This document shows positions 24,401-39,400 of a stretch of DNA of 64,000 nucleotides, one piece after another. Made by a program: the position numbers and the translations under genes. Every line of letters begins with the position of its first letter. Within the stretch, counting starts at the first letter, position 1. The DNA lies in the NCBI RefSeq assembly GCF_019059575.1, contig NW_024881847.1, positions 310,001-374,000 on the forward strand, read 5' to 3'. Below the pieces are notes generated by a model. The model had not been told where the DNA came from. It saw only the letters and a program-made list of their open reading frames with translations, and did not search any database. Origin of the DNA: Amphibalanus amphitrite (lineage: Eukaryota; Arthropoda; Thecostraca; Balanomorpha; Balanidae).

Positions 24401-27400
24401 GTGATCGATCTATACCGCAGCTCCGTCCCAAGTGCTGGACCTGGAAGTAAAGCCAGATGAATCTGGAAACCACGTCGCCACCTGGAAAGAACCGAAACGG
24501 CCCAATGGACAAATCCGGCAATACACTGTGATACTGACGGTGAGATTGTCCATGCCCCGAAGACCAAAATAGTCCAGAGAACATTTTAGCTGTCAAAAGA
24601 AGGCAGGTGTTGTATCAATGAAGCCATATTTTCATGTAAATGTTATAAACGGGAAGGTGAAGGGATAAGGTGGTTAAATTACACGCCTTCTTACCTCTCA
24701 CAGTGTTGATGTTTTTCAGCATTTACAATATTTAGCATGTCAGGGACAAGCAAGGAAAGCGGACAATGAGGACTTCACTCAGAATGTCACCAGTACATCC
24801 GCGCGGCTTCCAGCTCTAGTGCCGTTTTCTCGCTACGTCGTGACGGTTTCTGCTGTCACCATAGCCCCAGGAGTGTCGTCAGCTGTGCATTTTGATAGTC
24901 CGCTCCGAGGTAAGAACAAACGCCTTTCGTTTCCGAATGATTTTACACGCGTAGAAAATTGGCAGGCACACAACTCCATTTCTCTTTCAGCATGAACTAT
25001 AAGAAGGGGTGCCTGCCGCCTGGTGACTGGTAAAATGGTGACTTATGTAGGTAGGGGAGACCCGGGAGGTATGGGCCGGTTTTGTTAAAAGGCAATTTTC
25101 TTCCAGTGGACAGTGGCTAGACCTGGTTTGTCACTCTGTGTACCTGAAATTGCCTTTCGCCTGTAAAGTGTGCCTGATATTAGACATCTCGGATCAACTA
25201 TTTTGTCTCGAGATAATTTTAAATAAATCATGCGCTTTTTCGATCAATCAAACACCAAGAGGTATGGGCCATGGCCCTGGAGGTATGGGCCGGTGCCATG
25301 TTTCGTATTCTTCCCTCGATATTGAGATAATACGTGTAGCTGGGCTCTACCTTGAGCTCTCTTACAGCCCAGGTACCGCGCAAGCGGCCAACAGCTTACT
25401 TCATGGAGGTCACTTGGGCACATATGTATTTTGGTAAACTCTAATCATGTTCCATGAAATAAGACAAATTATATTTTTCTGTTCGAATGCAATTTGTACT
25501 TAAATTTTCGACCTTGTGCGACAAAAATAAAACTTATTGAAGAGGATATTCAATGAAAACATCATTTCATTGATTTAGGGGTGGGTGGCCCGAACCTCCC
25601 GGTTAGGACGCCAGAATGCGCGTAGCATCTCAGCTCATAATCTTGCAAGAAAGCTTCAAATTGTCTATCCAGTCATACTTTGCATGCTTTAATTTTTATG
25701 TTAGCGATGGCCTAACATAATAAAACGAGATTGGTGCGGGAGGTCGTTGGATCAAAGCTGACCTCTGGCAGCGTTTTCCTCGGCCGGCTCCTAGGAGATG
25801 GCATGGTAACTGGGAAGTGTTCGCTCGGTCGTGGGGATTACCGCTGTGCCAGCCAGCGCCCCCCGGCCGGGCCAGGAACACGGGCCTGATCCGCCTTTAA
25901 ACAGATCCTTCGGTCCGGTGACATGTCCCGAGGGCACGGCCTCGCTTCATGTCCCGGAGCAGCCCTCTGACCTGCCGGGCCCGAGAAATCGGGATAGCCC
26001 CAGAGTGCGCACCAGTGCGGTGCCACCTGGGGTGCGTGACAGGAAGCGTGCGGTCAAGGCTGTCGCGCGTAGCGGGTGCCGAAAACGGTAATTTCGTACC
26101 ACTGCCGTGTATATAGTGTACGTACTAACCAAGTATGAAGGTGTGCCACTAACGACAAAAGCCCGGGTCGGGCACAAAAAAAAATATTAAAGAAAAGCCT
26201 GGTTCAAATTTATCACGAATTTTCTGTATGTACTTACCGTGTTTTACTCGAAGAGGACACAAGCGCATTATCACCGCTCATTGCCGAAGAAGACTGCAAG
26301 GAAAATTTTGGAAATCACGTGGGTTGTGTAACGAAATGGCTGCTACCAGTTTACGTGGTCAAATGTGTAAAAATTCGCAGCACTTCTTCAAAACTGCTAT
26401 GGCCCATACCTCCCGGGGGCCATACCTCCCGGGTCTCCCCTATACCCACACGCAGGCTATTCGTATTACCCTGATGACCTTATATAAAAATATTGAATAA
26501 GAGCTCAACATTAATTAACTTTAGGAATTTACGCTCACATCTATTTGGCTGTCAAAATGATCTATTGAAACGTAAGTGTTCATTGGGTGCTGTTTTTCAC
26601 TTTGCAGTCATTTGCTCACACATTGTTTTGTTGTAGCTCCGTCCGAGGGTCCGGCCGATATAGCAGCGTTCGATCTGGACGAGACCGGGGTCAATCTGCG
26701 CTGGAGCTTTCCAGACTGCACAACATGGAATGACAATTACACCAATATCAGGTGCGGCGAGAACTAGTAAACTGCTTATACTAGAAATAAATGCCTACAC
26801 GTGGGCCCAATGTGGTATAAATCCCTTAACCCTCGCCGGCACAGGGGGGGGGGTTGATGCTACCCCCCTATGGTTTTTCGCGAATACTCGCGTAAAAAGC
26901 GGCCGATCGCGACGAAACTATCAGTACCCTCGCATTGATCAATTTTACACCTACCCTGACAATTTCATGACCCTGACCCAAATGACCTTTGACCTGTGAC
27001 CTCTTTTCCGAGACCATGTTTGGCCGGAATCGCGATTCGGCGTACCTATGTCGGCTCGCATTAGCCGCGCGTTTGCAAGCTTTTCGTGGTTTCAAACGTT
27101 CAAACATGTGATTTGATGGTGCTTCCATACATTAGAGTGGGTGTCAAGGTCACCTGAAGGTCAGGTCAGGTCATTGACCTTTGGTGACCTCGGTTCACTT
27201 TTTCGAGTTTTACATGTTTCTAGGCTAGTTTTTGGAGCTGAATTCGAATTTAGCAACCATTTGAACATTTACGAAGTAGTTTTGGTGCCTTCGTAGCATG
27301 TTACGAAGCTGTCCGAGGCGGTTGACACGTACTACGAATACCCGTCACAACCCCTACCGGTTGACCTGACCTGACCTGACCCGACCTGGTCTAAATGCTT

Positions 27401-30400
27401 AAAGACATCATGTCTGATCAAAACTAACACGATATTCGTGATCAGCACCCCGGAAAACCACATAGCAGCCACACTTTACGACTTTCTAACAGGTCCCGAT
27501 TTTCCCGGTTTTCGGGTCATTGACCACACTCGATAACCTAGGACCACGCGCACTGCAGGGGGGGGGGGGCTGAACCCCCCTCTGGTTTTTTCGCTGTAAC
27601 TCAAAAACCAGTGAAGCTACCACTTTGAAACTTTGTATAGCTGTTCATCAAACAATTTTACATCACCTCTGAAAAAATTAGTGTTAGGTCATGCAAGGTC
27701 AGGTCACCAGGTCACGATAAGTGACCTCACCTCATAAAAAGTTTGACGCTGTGCTACATCCACACCATTTGACTGAATGCTATCAAACTTTCAGAAACAT
27801 ATTAGGAGACCAGAAGGAACATTTTGTATATTTTGAAATTTTATTTCTTTGACCTTAGGTCAGGTCACTTTTTGGGGCCCGGCATGCAATTTCGGACATA
27901 ACTCGAGAAGTATGGGACATAGAAACGTCATTCTTTCACCATCCCGCTTATTTTATCAAGACGCGTCGATCAAAATGCAACTTGACCTAGTTTGGTCAAT
28001 GTTTGACCTAACATGACCTCGATCTCAGGTCACCTGAGGTCACCAACGGTTTTTCTTCTATAACTTTTAATTGATTAGAGAACGACTCCGTTCGACGTTT
28101 ATCGTCCTCCATTTCACCTCTGCGCACCCCATGTCTACGAAAAGAGCAGTGCTAAACTCAAAAGTCCAGCGAGCCATGCGGGTGTCATCGGATCTACAAA
28201 CAATGGAGCGTAGCCTCAACGCTATTACGACATTATTCAGGGAAAACGGCTATCCAGACAGTATGATTAGGAGCACTATCAAAAATAACAGAAATAACAG
28301 TCACAAACAAACACATAAAGAAAAACGCAACACAGCACAGCACAACTCACAAGTCTACATGAGGCTACCGTACATTAACGAGACAATAGTCCGCCGCGTC
28401 AATCATTTTGACCCCAGGTCATGTCAGGTCAGGTCACCAGTTCAAGTTAACTGACCAGGCCTAAAAAAGTTTGCAGTCATGTCCAGCCTGCAGTGTTTGT
28501 CAGAAAGGTTTTAACTTGGTGGATTGCATGATGTTATGGGCGCCTACAATTTGTATATCTCGGATTTTTTATATCCGTGACCTAAGGTCAGGTCAGTGGC
28601 GTGACCTTACCATTATGTATAAGTCAATGGAGAAAAATTGAAATGCCTCTAGATTCGTGTGTACGCATAGGAACAGTCCAAATATTTCAGAATCACAATG
28701 ATTTGGACCATCCGTGACGACCAAGGTGTCTTTTTTGCTGATAGCCTCTAGGAAGGTCATCCGAGGTCATTTGAGGCTACAAACAGATTTTTGCCAATAA
28801 CTCTCGATTGGAAAGAGATAGGACGCTGGGGATGACCTCATTGTGTTTGCCTTGTTGAGACGCATCGAATGATATGCAACATGACCTTTTCCGGTCAGGT
28901 CATGACCTTGACCTGAGGTCAAATTTTTAAGTTGACCTTTCAAGGTCAAATTATAGTTTATTCGACGCGTCTCGACAAGAGGAACACGAATCTGGCAATA
29001 GAAATGTCATGGCTTTTTCTAGTCAAAAGTAATTGTCGAAAAACACTTTGCGAAAAACAGCTATTTTTTAGTTTTTGCCCTCTGGAAGCTAAACCGTTGA
29101 CCAGAGGTCAATTTTGATGATTACCTTATCAAAAGAAGAGTTTAAAAGCTATCGATTGCTTTTCCATGCGTTTTTCTAGCTGTCATAGTTCCTGAGATAA
29201 ATGCATGTTTTCTGAGAAATATAATGACATTTGGCAAATTTTGACCTTTGATGACCTCCAGTGACCCCAATATTGCTCTAAGGTGAAAAATGACCGAAAT
29301 ACTTTCAAACGTACGCATTGAGAGCTATCGACTGCTTTTTACCGCGTCTTTCTAGCCCTCTTAGTTTTTGAGTTAGAGGTGGGTGGTAACATATGCCCCC
29401 CCCCCGCTAGGGCGATGTTGGCTGAGACCGCCACTGGGGCGCGGGTTAAAATTTACTTAAAAATTAAGAAAAACTTTAAGTACACTTAAGCAAGCTAAGA
29501 AGTATATCATTGGACGCGCCTTGACGTGCTGAGTTCACTGGTGCTTTTCTTTTTCTCTATCTTAATTAGATCAAAATTTATAAACGAAAACTTTTGACCT
29601 GTTTTTAGCGAAATTTTTGCATTTATACCCCCAAAACCCCCCTACATATTGACCTAGAGCAACCAAATTTGCACAGGGGCGAGAAATTCAGGGGGCCCAC
29701 CTACCTACCAAATTTGGTGTTTCTTGGTGCCATAGGAGCCAATCGCGAGAGGGAGGTTCCCTGCCAGACCGTGCTAAAAATGCCCTGCCAGGGCGAGGGT
29801 TAACCCTCGCCGGCCGAGGGGGGGGGGGGGGCGGTGCCGCCCCCCATAGGGTTTTTTCGCGATAGCTCCAAACACGCTGGCGATAGAGAGCTGAAATTTG
29901 GCATACCTGATCTTTGATTCAAGCCGGATCTTTTGACACCAACCGCATTTTTGGGTCAGGTCAGGTCACTGACCTATGACGTCATAAGTGAACCTCTGCA
30001 CGGTCTTCAGATGTCGCAACTTCGCAACGCCCTCACTGCCAGAGGAGATGTCACAGGGATGTGAAACTTGCAGGATCTAGTATCCATTATGAGTCTCACA
30101 ACTTGTATATCTCGGATGTTTCCTAAAGGTCATATGAGGTCAGGTCAGTTTCGTGACCTCACCATCATAAGTCAATGGGGAAAAATGAAAACCGCTTTTC
30201 TGGCACCGGGAACGATCTCCAACTATCTCAAGCACACAGAATCGTGATTTGATGCACTCCTTGCAAGGTTAGATGCGTCACTTTTGCAATGTTGATCTTG
30301 CGTGACGTCATTTATGACGTCATCAAGGTCATATCAGTTTTTCGTCAATAACTCTTGATCAAATTGAGCTAGCGAGTCGGAAAAGCCACCACTGGACTCA

Positions 30401-33400
30401 GAAAGACCTGCCGAATCGAATGATGTGCGACATGACCTCTTTCGACCCACTTTGTGACCTGGGGGTGCTGACCTGGCCTTGACGTGAGGTCAACACCCTA
30501 AGTTGACCTGACCCGAACAAAAAGTATATTATTCGATGCGCCTGAGCGAGGCGAACACGATGCTGCCAAAATCGCGGCTCTGCGGCCGTTTTTTGCGAAG
30601 TTATTCACCAAAAACTGAATCGTGCCTTAGGGCACTTGACCTGACCTCAGAGGTCACCGATTGACCTAGGACTTTAAAATCGAGTATCAATCTCTGCGTC
30701 TCGTAACGGCGCACACGCTCGTTTATTTCCGCGACGCGCTAGCTCCACCAGGGGCGAAACGGCGAGGGGGGTCGTACCCGCCCCCCCCCCCCCCCCCGCC
30801 CCCCCCCCCCCTCGGCCGGCGCGTATGTACATAGAAAACCAATACCAAACAATTTGTGAAATTGTTAAAGCAACATTGACGCAAAAGTTCACGGCGCTAC
30901 GCGTCGCGTTTTTTTTTTTTTGCCATTTATGAGCAGCCTCAGGCAGATACTCCCCGCAGGTCATACGCGGGCTAATTACATATTGCTTTTGAGTGTCATG
31001 GTTAACTATTGTTCATTTCTGGATCGTTTCAACATTACGATATTCATTTTTATAATGCTACTGACTTGGATGAATGCATTACTCGATCCTAATGTTCACA
31101 GGGTTAACGTCCTTGTACTAAGTGCAAGTGCATGGAACATGAATACAAGGTATGATAAGGTCGGCAAAACGTCACAAACTGAAATCGAAATCATCGAGCT
31201 TACACCATACTCCAGCTACTTTGCTCAAGTTTCGATGAACAACAGCGTTGGTGTCTCGCCAGATCCGCAGACGATACGCTTCTCTACACGACAGAGCAGT
31301 TACGGTGCGGTATAAGATGAGCTCGACAAAGCATCGCATTTTTACTGTGGTATGACGAGCTAGTACGTAACTGTATAATGCATGAAACAGAATGCAGGAA
31401 GAGTTACACTCCTGCAACCGTTTCTTCTATAAGCTTGTAAGGTCCCTTTTAAACGTCGGTACCACACCACCTTTACCTAACTGAGCCGACAGCCTACCCA
31501 AGCGCTTTGCCGCCTCCCCCTGCTGACGTCCGTCCGTGTTTGGTGGGTCAGGTCCGGATCGGCCAGCCAATTTCACCGTGCTCACCGTCACGTCCACCAG
31601 CCTCACGGTCGGGTGGGACAGGCCGTCGCCGCCGCTCTGCCGAATCACCGAGTACCGGGTCCGGTGTCACGGTGACGGCTGCCCCGCTCTGCTGACGGTG
31701 CCCGCCGACGGGCCCGGCTGCCGGACAGCCCACCTCGGACGTCAGTGCGGCCCCACAGTGACCGGGCTGAAGGAGGTCACTTCATACACTCTGGAGGTGG
31801 GTGGGTCCTTCAGTCGACCTCTTATGACGCCCTTCGATCCTTGCTCTGGCCATTGCCTTGACCTTCTGAAGTTGAGGCACACCTTTGGTTATACCTAATC
31901 TATCCATAGTTGTGACCTGATCTTTGACCTAACTTTTGACGTAATCTTTGAACCCTGGCCTGATCTTCCCGATCGCGGAGCCCCGTCACTCGGTCCATGA
32001 TCAAGCCAGACTTTTGCGGAAAAAAGCGAGCATGTTGCCCGTGACGAGAGAAAGTTGATGATAGGTATCCAATTTAACCCTCGCCCGTATTGGTGTTTTT
32101 CCAGCCGCGAACGTATAAGGGGGGGGGGTCCGTTGGACCCCCCCCCCCTTGCCGTTTCGCCCCCATGATCAAGCTAGAGCTTCGCGGAAAAAACGAGCGT
32201 GTTGCCCGTGACGAGAGGAAGCCGATGATACCCAATTTTAAGGTCCTAGGTCATTGGTTGACCTTGCAGGTCAGGTCAATGACCCCAAAGGCGGGAAAAT
32301 CGGGACCTGTTAGAACGTCGTAAAGTGTGGCTGCTATGGGGTTTTCGGGGTGCAGATCACGAATATCATGTTAGTTTTGATCACCGATGATGTCTTCGTG
32401 TATTTAGGCCAGGTCGGGTCAGGTCAGGTCAGGTCAACCAGTAAGGGTATTCGTAGTAGGTGGCAACCGCCTCTGACAGCTTCGTAACATGTTACGAAGG
32501 CATCAAAACTACTTCGTAAATGTTCATATGGTTGCTAAATTCGAATTCAGCTCCAAAAACTGGCCTAGAAACATGTAAAACTCGAAAAAGTGAACCAAGG
32601 TCACCAAAGGTCAATGACCTGACCTGACCTTCAGGTGACCTTGACACCCACCCTAATGCATGGGGGCAACATCATATCACATGTTTGAACGCTTGAAACC
32701 ACGAAAAGACTGCAAACGCGCGGCTAATGCGAGCCGACATACGCCGAATCGCGATTCCAGCCAAACATGGTCTCGAAAAGTAGGTCACAGGTCAAAGGTC
32801 ATTTTGGTCAGGGTCATGAAATTTTCAGGGTAGGTGTGAAATTGATGAACGCGAGGGTACTGAAAGTTTCGTCGCGATCGGCCGCTTTTTACGCGAGTTA
32901 TTCGCGAAAAACCATGGGGGGGGTCCGTTCGACCCCCCCCCCCCCCCTATACGGGCGAGGGTTAAGATCCTTGCTTATTAGCTGACTTTACAAGTCAGCT
33001 ACAATGAGTTGGCTTTACAAGTCAGCTACAATGAGCTGACTTTACAAATCAGCTCATGATTCATGGATTGACCAGTTCATGAATCATGAATCGCAATGTG
33101 TGGGGAAAAGTCGGCAAATTCGGGACTTGCTAGAACTTATAAGTCATGGATAAAAATTGAAATGCTCTTTTTTAGCCGAAAACACGCTCAAACATCAGGA
33201 CAGGGGTGAACATGACACACTTAAAGGTAGTGTGCCACCTTTGAAAGATTTCCCATTTTATTTTTCCTAGGATAAGAAGCTTCTGTTTTTACCTAATATC
33301 GCAAAACAAAAATCAAAAATGGGCCTGGAATAGTGCCTTTTTCGCCTAAAAGTTTTTCGGTTTTTAGATATGTATAACAACTGTAGTGGGCTCACCTGCA

Positions 33401-36400
33401 AACAGGCGTCGGGCAACAATCGCGAATGCGGCGCACTTGTGACAATAAGCAAAGGTCATTATAGTGTTACGACCATACGACGTACGGGAATGAGTTATCA
33501 GCTGTCTAATCGTAGACAACACAATGTCGAGCCTTAAACTGTAAGCCCGTATTGTATTGTTTCTTTTATTTGGCTGTCGAACATTATTTATGGTTTGAAA
33601 TATGATTTTATGTAAAATAATTGATATGAAAAAGCCGTCTTATAAGTTATGACCCCATTTCACCACACGCAAGTGGCAGAAATGACAATGATCAGCTGAC
33701 GCATTTTTCTTGGCCGAAGTCAGAGCGCGCGGCCCGACGCACCACGCGTATTTGAAAATTCCGACCTCGACGAGCATCAGAAGCCACCTAACAGGCGTGT
33801 TCGAAACCGCAGGAGATGATGATGAACGGGTTTATCGAAACTTGATTGGATGAGCATATCGGTAATAGCGATTTCAGTGTGTGCATTTATTGTTCATAGT
33901 GGTGTGAAATGTGGTTGGGGTACGACCGACAACCCGTCGGGGCGAATTTCGCACTGGGGTACTCAAAATTTGAAGAATTTAAGACGTTTCCATGAGTTTT
34001 GAAGGTATGGATAAGTTCTAAAAATCCGGTTCTCCTTATCTGGGCCATTAACTCCATACGGTCTAAGAAAGCTGGCACACTACCTTTAACCCGCGAGTTG
34101 CTGGGGGGGGGGGGCGTTAAACGCCCCCACTTTTTTCGCCGGGCCATAGCATAAAAACGGCGCGCCGCAGGCGCGCCAAATTTTGGATACCTGTAGGGAA
34201 TTGATTGAAGTCTATTGTGACAAACTTTTAAAAAAATCGGTCGGAAAAAATTTGAGATAACGAGGTTTTAGTGACGTCATGATTTCTGAGTTTTCGACCA
34301 AAAAGGCATATGTTCAAAAAATCATATAAAATCACAGAATAGACATACAGACATGCCGTAAACGGCATTAAACTGCCAATACCATGAACAATCAAATGGC
34401 TATCTTCGATTATTGATTATCGTTTCGCATTTGCCAAAATCTTGATCTGAATCTTGGCAATTTCTCGTGACTACTTCACGACCATGATACATACATTTCT
34501 TAAATTGAGCTTTTTTAGCCAAACACGTACACATATGGTAAAATGAATGTCACCATCGTGTTCTACGCCCCAAATTACCCATAAAACATGTGTCACAGGC
34601 TGCGAATATCAGTTTTGATTTTCGGGTATGTGTGCCTGCCCGGTTGACCTGACCTTGACCCTGACCTATGCTTGACTGACCCCTACATGGAGCTGACACT
34701 CTTGTAGACCTTATATGATGGATTGTGCACCGTTTTGACAGAGTTTATGACGAGAGGCGCCCTTTGCGAAGTCCTGAAGTCCATGCTACTGAAAGCCCGA
34801 TTTCAGGTGTTTGACCTGACCTTGACCTGACCTGTGACCTCAAAATTCAACTTTAAAGTACTCATCTGAAGCGTCTCGTCGCGTTCTGTCGTTTGCCGCC
34901 TCGTGCGTTTCGCTGCGCCTATTGGTTCTCGAGTTATCGGCTGGGGGCGTTTAACGCCCCCCCCCCCCAGCAAACGGTGGGTGGCGAAATACCCCAGCAA
35001 CTGCCGGGTTAACCGGAAAATTGTGCACCTGTGACCCCTTTATGCCCCTGAGGTCATCTCAGATCATTAAACGTCTCCAACACTTTTTGACAACCAGTAA
35101 AACGCCTTATGGGCGAAGAACGAGCGAGCGAGATAGTGAGCTCTGCACGTGCGGAACGGCGAGAGGGTACTTCCAACGGACTCAGCAAAGCACTCTTCTA
35201 ACCGGTCGCTAGCGGTGTGCCAAATTTGAACGCAATCGGCCCAGCCGTTCCTGAGATCTGGAAGCGGCATTCTGCACGTGCGCACGTGCAAACGGGGTCC
35301 AAAATGACTTTTGCACGGCACCCTTCTAACCGGTCCCCAACCGTGCACCAAATTTGAGCGCAATCGGCCCAGCCGTTCTCGAGATCTGGAAACGCCCCCT
35401 GCACGTGCGCACGTGCAGTAGCACCCTAACCGCAACACATGGGAATGCATTGCCTCGTGGGTGCCTACCCGTATGCTAAGTTTCAGCGAAATCGCCCCAG
35501 TAATTACCGAGTTACTGAAGTGGGAACAAATTTGGCACCTCTTCTTTTTGTATTTTGCACGTGCAGTGGGGGTCACTCACATAGATCAAGAGTATCCGAC
35601 CTTTGGTAGCAGGGATGCAGCTACCCTATAAAAATTACCGCAAGACAATCGCTCAAGCCGCTGCTGAGATATGGGCCTCTCAAAATCATTACTTTTGCAA
35701 AACTGCCTGAACAGGTGGCACTTAAAAATCAATTTTTGATTTTAAATGCGTGCGGGTGGTGTTCCAGTTCCTTTCCCGTAAAAAATAAGGGACGCAAATT
35801 TTTATGGGAAAATATTGATGTTTAGAGGTCGCGAATCAAGGTCAAAATTCGGATTTTGGTGGCAGATTTCAATATAATTAAAATCGTTTCTGACTTTCCT
35901 ATTACGCTGTAATCGGGATGATAATGAGGCATTTCCTAGTCATTTTCATATTATAAAAAATATCATTCATTTCAATATCAAATATCATAATCATTTTCAT
36001 ATTATAAAAAAGATGACTGATGTCATCACTGTCAACCGTGGAAGCCGTATGGCTACCCATCTACGCTGGAGTACGAAAAACATCATCTCACTCATTTTCA
36101 TATTGTTTATTGATATTTCATGCAGCTTCGGTCACACCAGAACGCTGGTCTATGTACTCCACTACTCAAGTTCCTCCTCTTTAGTAGATTATTGGCGCCT
36201 CATTGGAGGGAGGGGTATCATGGGCAACAGTCACCCATATCACTTTGTAGCCTGGTTAGCAATTTCAGTCGATCTTCGTGTGTCAGGTTAGCGTTTTCTG
36301 TGATCTTTTCAACGGCATGGAGGAAGAAATGGCGCTAATCTTTGTCTTTCATGAGCGCCAGTCCTACATCAGCGCCATGCCGCGGCTGGTGAAGTCATTC

Positions 36401-39400
36401 ACCACCCGCAGCTCCCGGACTACACGAGCTGCGGTTTGGTAGCTGCTGTCCTTCCAGTGGCCTTGGTCATTGATGATGAGCCCCGCGTCCAGGTCGTGGA
36501 TCCTTGAGAGCTTTTTGAAAGAAGATGTGAGGAAGCTCACCAAGGTCTCGGTCGCGAGAGCGGCGTTCATAGTGTCCACTAAGGACTTATGGGGAGGGTC
36601 CTCCCTCTCCTACAAGTCTATTGCCCGCACCATGTCTTGATTGAGCCCGAGGGTCGGGGTCTAAAAGCTCCAGAGTCACCAGGCAGCCGATCACTCAAGT
36701 ACTACACGTGACGGCCGAAGACCGGGACTGTCGCCTTCGACAGCTCCTTGTCGGGGTAGGTGCAGAACGAGTTCACGAAGGTCAAGTCCAGAGCCGGCGC
36801 AGTGGCAATAGAGTCCCAAACCATGCGGCGGCGGCGGCGGCAAACTTGCAGGCAACGGACAGCGCACAGCGTTTGATGACCTGGGCCTCGGCCGCCGTCA
36901 GCCGGAGCCGCTCCCTGAAGAGGAAGGCATCCACAGTGCAGATGGTCTTTGCCATCCACCTAACTCAGCGGAGTACTCTGAGGCGGAGAAACGGATGCCG
37001 TGCTTGGAACTCCACCGAGAGCAATTACGCAGAGCTTCAGAAGTTTTCGGTAGTCTTCCCGGAGCTAGGCATAGTCCAGCGATGGAAGCGATGGAAGCTG
37101 ACCAGCAGCTCGTCCCACTCCGGAACGTCGTCGACGGCGAACGCCACCGGTGTGATCCTGTCAATGAAGTATGAACTCCCACCCGCCTTTGAACCTCTTA
37201 AACAGCCGGATGTAGAGGCCGCTCGAGATTCTAGGGCAGGTGGAGAAGGCCTTCTCTAGGTCCAGCTCTTACACGTGGTGCCGGCAGGCCAGCTGAAGGA
37301 CGGGCCGATCCAGCTTCTGCTCGATAAGGGCTAAAGTACCGTTCACCAGCATGCTGTTCGCTGTTGTGGCGTCGAAGCAAAACGCCGCAGTTCCGCTTCT
37401 CCAGCTCCTAGTCCCCCAGAGCTGTGAGCATGGGCTCCTGTGCTTGGATGGAGGGGAGGTTGGGAACGGCGAGGAGCTTGGCCACCCCAATCCCTCCCCC
37501 CATCACCAGGACCTAGAGTCGGTCGACGCTCCTTCTCTCGCGGTTCAGGATTCGCGGTTCAGCCGGAGTCGTATCTTAAGTTCCATGCCGCAGTTGATAA
37601 CAGGCTCACGTGTTCTTCACACATTACGGTTGGGCAGTTTGGCCCGGTCGAAGCCAGTTCACTGTTAGAGACGTCCGCTCGCCCGCATGCGCTTGGGAGT
37701 GTGCGTCGACGTTTCTCTCTCATGGTAGCCATCGTCAAAGACGTTCCCTCCGTGTGTGCGCCGCAACGACCGGGTAAGTCTGTTGCTGGCACTGACACTA
37801 GAGTCGGAAGAACCGCCCACGGAAGAACATCCCGAAAGCACAATAAACCAGTGCAGCTCAATGCACACTCTCGCCTCTGCTTTCGCCCGCCGACGATAGG
37901 CTGACTCCAACTTCTTCACATTCTCTTCGACAGAAAAGGAGCATGTCTCAAGAACCGATAGAACCGTGGGGCTCGTCCTCCCTTTGGAACAAGGGAGACC
38001 GGTCACTCCTCACACTAATCAGAGGATATATATGATGGATAATCAGAGGATATATGGAGGATATGACCTCCACTGTGAGAAGGCACCGGTCGCAGGCCAA
38101 AACAGGCCTGACATGGGTAAAACAGCCCAGATCAGACCTGTCTTGGCCTGACCTGGACTGGCTACGATCGGCCGGAAGTGATGGGATAAACAATTGTTAT
38201 ACAAATAAAGGTCAAAATACGTCGGAAATGACGCTTAATGACCACATATGTCATTCCAAATAGGTTTAAAGCAGTTTCCAAAAAGTTGACTTTCCCCAAA
38301 AAAATGTCAACTTTGACCTCAATTCGCGACCCCTAAATATCAATATTTTTCAAAATCATTTTGCACACATTATTTTTTACGGGAATGGAACCAGAAAACT
38401 ACCCGCACGCCTAAAAATCGGAAAACATAAAATTCACCCTATTGCTAAGTGCCACCCTACTGAACACCCTTGACTTTTCACGTGGCACGTGCCACGACGG
38501 TCACTGAGATGCATCAAAAATAGTCAATTACGGGGTAGAAGGGATGGGGCTACCCAGCAAAAAAGACCGCAGGCCAATCGGTCCAGCGGTTGCTGAGATA
38601 TAAGCCTCTCAAAAGCGTTACAGGCCGGGCCGGGCCGGGCCGGGCCGCTCATACTGAGATTTTTCCGTTATATTGAAAAGACTTCGCTTCGCTCGCTGCG
38701 CTCGCTCGCTCGTAATAACTTTAGATAAAAACATGCCGTAGAGCACTGAAAACACCATGCATGTGTTCAGCTCAATAATACGAATTGAATGAAATGCAGC
38801 ATGGCCCTTTCCGTGACCTTGACCTGAGGTCAAATTTTTAAGTTGACTTTTTAAGGCCAACTTATAGTTCATTCGACGCATCTCGACGAGACAAATGCGT
38901 TGCTGGTAAAATCAGCTTGATATGCGCTTGGAGTAAAAAGTTATACAAAAACTTTTCCGCAAAAACGTCAAATTTTGATAGTTTTTGCCCTCTGGAGACT
39001 AAACCTTGACTTAAAGTCAAATGTGAGAGCAATACTAAGAAAGCCATTTAAAAGAGCTATCGAATGCGCTTTCCGCAGCGCGATAGCTCTGTTGGTTCCT
39101 GACCTATGCGATGGTTTGTGAAAAGTTGTCAAAATCGGGAACAAAAATTTGCGAAAACTTAACCTTGGTGACCTTCAGTGACCTCAGCGATAAAGTGATA
39201 AAAAATGATCTATGTAATTCTGAAAGTTTTGTAGTGAGCTATCTGTTGCTTTCTACTGTGTCTTTCTAGCTCTCTTACTTTCCGAGATAATCTGGTGCGG
39301 CCAAAAAGGCCCCCACCATGGCGAAGTTGGCTGAGAGGCCCACCCGGGCGCGGGTTAAAGACGATGAAGGTATGCATGCATTAGGGTTAGGTCCGATCTT

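Noticed and set aside
35067..35576. 169-codon minus-strand ORF.
   Set aside because: It lies entirely in the duplicated GCACGTGC repeat block; the repeat translates to similar peptides by duplication, not conservation.
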